A stretch of 64,000 nucleotides of DNA from an uncultured Kiritimatiellota bacterium. GTDB lineage: Bacteria; Verrucomicrobiota; Kiritimatiellia; RFP12; UBA1067. Both the position numbers and the translations under genes were made by a program. The stretch spans positions 1-64,000 of the forward strand of contig CAKURH010000005.1 of assembly GCA_934675625.1 (NCBI GenBank), read 5' to 3'. This document shows positions 61,901-64,000 of this stretch, one piece after another (within the stretch, counting starts at the first letter, position 1; each line of letters begins with the position of its first letter). The notes below the pieces were generated by a model. It saw nothing but the letters and a program-made list of their open reading frames with translations, had not been told where the DNA came from and ran no database searches.

Positions 61901-63443
61901 GCGCGTCGGACAGGTTGACGACCGCGACGACCTCGCCGAAGAACGCGTTGTCAAACCCCTTCGCCCGCCAGCGCGTGACGACAGCCGCCGCGAATCCCGC
62001 CGTGCGCGCCTCGTTCGTGACGACGCGTGCGCCGTCCAGCTCGACGAACGCCCCCGTCTCGCGGTCGGCGAGCGTCCAGCGCAGCCCGCCGTCCGGCTTG
62101 CGCCACGTGAACGCGAGGGCGACGGGTTCGAGGGCGCGTTCACGCCCGCCCGTCTCCAGCTTCGCGCGCGCCGCGTCCGCACGCGGAAAACCCCGGTCGC
62201 CCGGTTCGCGGCGCTTCAGCCGCGTCCCCGCGCAGTGCTTCTCCAGCAGCGTCGGATTGAGCTGCGTGAACATCTTCGTCAGCTGCGGATACGGCGCACC
62301 GTCCAGATTGACCAGTCCCCAGTTGCAGTCTTCGAAGTTGCCGCCCCGGTTCGGCACGTTGTCGCGGTAGCGGAACCAGCTCGCGCCGACGAGGAACGGC
62401 CACGACGCGAACTCGCCGAGTATGGCCGCCGCCGCGCGCGTGCGCTCCTTCTGCGTGCGGAAGCGTTCGCCCACCGCCCGCAGACAGGGCAGCCCCGAAT
62501 CGATCGCGCTCGTGCCCCACTCCGTCACCAGCATCGGACGTCCGCAGTCCGCGTGCCGCGCCGCCACCAGCGTCCGCAGGTCGCGTCCGTTCCAGAAGTC
62601 GCACCCCGACTTCACCCAGTTCGCGTCCAGATCGACCCACGGATAGACGTTGAACGAGACGACGTCGCAATACTTCCCCGCCGCGACCCACGCCTCGCGC
62701 GGCCCGCCCAGCCCCGCGAAGCGGATGCCGAGGATGAGGTGGTTCGGGTCTTCCTTCCGCAGCGCCTCGGTCGCGACGCGGAAGAACCGCTCGCAGATCT
62801 CCGCGACGAACGCACGGCGCACGGCTTCCGGCGCGTCCGCGACCGTCGTCTGCCGCACCCGCACGAAGTCCGCGAGCGCCCGGCGCGCCGAATGCGTCTC
62901 CGGCAGCGCGGCGACGGCGCAGAAGAGGCCGTTCGTGTCGTTGCCGAACGCGCCCGCGCCCCACCACTTGAGCTCGTTGTCGAGGTCGTAGCCGACGAAG
63001 TTCGGGTCGTCCTTCACGGACGCGGCAGCAACCTTCGCCATCTTCGCCGCGCTGGCCGGCCACTTCGGCGAGAACACGTTCGGGAACGCCGAGCACGGCA
63101 CGTGCGTGCCGCGCATCGGGAAGATCGAATCGTCGGGATCGCCCGACGTCGTCAGGCCCTCCGACAGCCAGGCGATGACCGAATAGGGCAGGCCCTTCGT
63201 CCGCAGCGCGGGGACAGGCCCCGCGCCGAGGAAGTTGAAGTTCCACGCCGTCAGGTTGCGGACGACGTCGTTCTCCCAGTTCGTGTTCGCGAACTCGTGC
63301 GGTTGCTGCTTGAACAGGTGCTCGACGCCGATCAGGAACGTCGGCGTGCCGTCCGGTCGCACGAACGTGCTGACGCCGTCGACGCCTGTCGTGACGGAGA
63401 ACCAGCCGGCGGCAATCAGGGCGGAGGCGGCGAAAGCGATCAT
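58989..63443 (-). CDS. Large secreted protein with two clan GH-A-type glycosidase modules
   Basis: The 1484-aa protein has a signal peptide. Its first barrel (about residues 20-390) has acid/base-like FVGYDLDNELKWWG (near 154) and nucleophile-like MLVTEWGTSAID (near 306), reminiscent of GH50 agarases. After several beta domains, a second barrel (about 920-1260) shows KIDYYEIGNEWDLI (near 1044) and VPWFSNETAMSR (near 1152), reminiscent of GH39/GH5. The C-terminus (about 1370-1484) looks like a CBM9-type domain. GGAGG precedes the ATG. Substrate families are uncertain, but two complete catalytic pairs in one chain are visible. Confidence 0.75.
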   Translation of the reverse strand: MIAFAASALIAAGWFSVTTGVDGVSTFVRPDGTPTFLIGVEHLFKQQPHEFANTNWENDVVRNLTAWNFNFLGAGPVPALRTKGLPYSVIAWLSEGLTTSGDPDDSIFPMRGTHVPCSAFPNVFSPKWPASAAKMAKVAAASVKDDPNFVGYDLDNELKWWGAGAFGNDTNGLFCAVAALPETHSARRALADFVRVRQTTVADAPEAVRRAFVAEICERFFRVATEALRKEDPNHLILGIRFAGLGGPREAWVAAGKYCDVVSFNVYPWVDLDANWVKSGCDFWNGRDLRTLVAARHADCGRPMLVTEWGTSAIDSGLPCLRAVGERFRTQKERTRAAAAILGEFASWPFLVGASWFRYRDNVPNRGGNFEDCNWGLVNLDGAPYPQLTKMFTQLNPTLLEKHCAGTRLKRREPGDRGFPRADAARAKLETGGRERALEPVALAFTWRKPDGGLRWTLADRETGAFVELDGARVVTNEARTAGFAAAVVTRWRAKGFDNAFFGEVVAVVNLSDAPVMIESLSFRHVPPFASVAEPQNERWDQTILWKPLRAAGWVAPDGAWAGALSAAPLADYFGASYDAQKNYAHALASFRFTTVDAQTPLVLAPGAIWAADGRAWALFAVGTGGKSGWLARRDAFERLFFPALGRLNLEPQAITVREEAFETDCSGTKFRVTAGPATVSWRRVAAVPGRDTAVFETDARTIRVDACPFLSPGLRPVQGPGAFVVRLADLDGHPLEGRFDLVLADVPGRTRSTFSCPLAHEMRFAVTNALYRFAEMTISLSSGPTRRRLALTGLFAEHATDSAHAAVIDVDTGNPLHITRGDDERPFLTVRNPSDSPLAWTGAVRGEDYFGRTFATRFDVKAAPGETARVALPWPLPGRGIWNVRCDLEGTDGSRAAHETAFAFLDRHVVTPFLPKPFYRIGLHESYPPYDEGVRAQTRAALVACGAKILRSNVASFEQIHWEGFDKPHWEDQDRWVEQLRADGIAIDSLVYQPTRWARAPERRNEPDGNRTNDIPPAPGLFRRHCQRIAARYGTKIDYYEIGNEWDLIPKNVFGLDEALRLQREAWEGLKAGCPDACVSVNGWACAVSSEFPPGRAPQPGFIEDFMSRAKGLYDVHAVHLHGSFRNYVPRVANLKRMRKELGIESVPWFSNETAMSRYGGLEKEVATVVWKKPLYAWAHGSTDYIWYNLRATGWDAAGVESAYGLMTADWHPRAGYAAFSALTALAEGLVADGILFEEGNDHDGAARFAFRVRSPAGAAQRRIVLFGWDGLDVAVEPVRVKTDAARAETVDLMGNRRVLPVADGTVVWTPGVLPTALALEGAEMADATASARRPRAPKTVSHAPVTVTLDTVGAMRQYYEADPDPASVVRLWKDANDLSAVIRYARAGDSLAVDIDVTDDIDAAPRAAFGAEDGDSAAVEIRDSDGNVRRTWATRLGREGTHTRYRAEIRLPSGGGVAARTLVYENDGLGADGYLHHDWIDF

Positions 63444-63458
63444 CGTCCGATTCCTCCG

Positions 63459-64000
63459 TCAGCGCAGAATGATGAGCGAGCCGGCCTGTCCGACCTTCAC
63501 ACGGCCCGCGCCCGCAAAGGCGTTCGGGAGCTTTCCTGCCGAATAGGAGCCGCTCGGCATCACCTGCCCGTCGACAACGAGCGCGGCGACCGACGCCTTC
63601 ACGCCCTGCGCGATCTCGACCGTGCCGCCCGCCTCGATCGTCAGCGTCGCGGCGGACGACAGGTTGCCGTTGCCGTTCAGCTTCAGGAGGCCGCCGTTCT
63701 GCACGACAACCGGCCCCGCCCACGTGGCGTCCGCCGTCAGGGTCAGCGTGCCCTTGGCGACCGTCAGCACATTCGTCTCGACCGTGGACTTTCCGCGCAG
63801 TTCAAGCGAACCTGTGCCTTTCTTCAGCAGGGAGGCATCGACTGCGCCCGCGATGTAGGAGACAAAGCCACGGCCTTCGTCGTTTTCCTCGAACGTGAGG
63901 GTCCGCCCCGGCGCGGAGATATTGCCCTCGGCCCACATCGGGCCCCAGACGGACTGAATCAGAAAGTCCGAATCGGCTTCGATGTCGCCCGTCAACTTAA
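63459..64000 (-). CDS. C-terminus of autotransporter-like beta-strand repeat protein (5' end beyond window)
   Basis: The frame is open to the right edge, so only the last 180 codons are present. Repeated strand-turn segments (SLLKKGTGSLELRGKS, NVLTVAKGTLTLTADATW, GGLLKLNGNGNLSSAATLTIEAGGT) match autotransporter-associated beta-strand repeats forming a right-handed helix. The protein ends VGQAGSLIILR with no beta-barrel. It is expected at the cell surface or secreted. It is the most upstream gene visible of the right-end glycosidase operon, mirroring the repeat protein that leads the left-arm operon. Confidence 0.8.
   Translation of the reverse strand, partial: KLTGDIEADSDFLIQSVWGPMWAEGNISAPGRTLTFEENDEGRGFVSYIAGAVDASLLKKGTGSLELRGKSTVETNVLTVAKGTLTLTADATWAGPVVVQNGGLLKLNGNGNLSSAATLTIEAGGTVEIAQGVKASVAALVVDGQVMPSGSYSAGKLPNAFAGAGRVKVGQAGSLIILR

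Noticed and set aside
1..64000. CRISPR array or cas genes
   Set aside because: No regularly spaced repeats with unique spacers and no Cas-like protein was found.

Overview
The window is a GC-rich bacterial chromosome segment with almost no non-coding space. The gene content suggests a polysaccharide-degrading member of the PVC group, most likely a gut-type Kiritimatiellota/Verrucomicrobiota; this is inferred from the many secreted multi-domain glycosidases, an autotransporter-like beta-strand repeat protein, LamG-type repeats and AraC regulators with LacI-like sensor domains, not from a marker gene. Most genes lie on the minus strand. A recurring promoter form, an extended -10 (TGn-TATAAT or TGn-TATACT), is found just upstream of many transcription units, and in at least five cases it lies only 6-10 nt from the start codon, implying leaderless mRNAs.

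Left arm (1-14.4 kb): one long co-directional, tightly coupled operon encodes a secreted triple-repeat LamG-like protein, a GH29 alpha-L-fucosidase, a GH2-like enzyme, a PIG-L deacetylase, a GH28 polygalacturonase, a second PIG-L deacetylase and a GH63-like/GH106 fusion that runs off the left edge. A divergent LacI-sensor/AraC regulator (14418-15587) probably controls it. The set points to a pectin-type glycan with rhamnose, fucose and galacturonate.

15.6-20.5 kb: an unrecognised 317-aa protein, a tRNA-Cys with a palindromic terminator, fabD-fabG, and nadB.

20.6-28.2 kb: a Wadjet-type (JetABCD) SMC anti-plasmid defence operon. A DUF1016/YhcG-type nuclease gene, broken by an internal deletion, sits between jetC and jetD.

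28.2-37.7 kb: mostly housekeeping genes: a ketosynthase-like protein with a degenerate active site, a purine permease, upp, an acyl-CoA synthetase, a TlpA-like thioredoxin, pdxY, an EamA transporter, a doubly deleted ketosynthase pseudogene and a class II (fuculose/rhamnulose-phosphate type) aldolase that could process deoxysugars released by the left-arm enzymes.

37.7-44.8 kb: a second secreted operon holds an FGE/SUMF-domain protein, a small secreted protein, a GH99/71-like plus sialate O-acetylesterase fusion, and a sialidase. This reads as removal of O-acetylated sialic acid. Next is an AAA/DUF4143 ATPase, then a short repeat-rich gap.

46.3-50.3 kb: a KDPG-type aldolase and an NRAMP-like transporter are divergent from a GntR/FCD regulator. 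Two perfectly inverted 12-bp operator candidates flank the transporter promoter. An AraC regulator coupled to an orphan oligopeptide-type ABC permease follows. 51.4-56 kb carries prmA with a small basic protein, and hisC, a phenylacetate-CoA ligase-like gene and a sensor kinase. The right end (56-64 kb) is a third glycosidase operon: a GH39/GH63-like fusion, a 1484-aa protein with two glycosidase modules, and the C-terminus of an autotransporter-like protein that enters from beyond the right edge.
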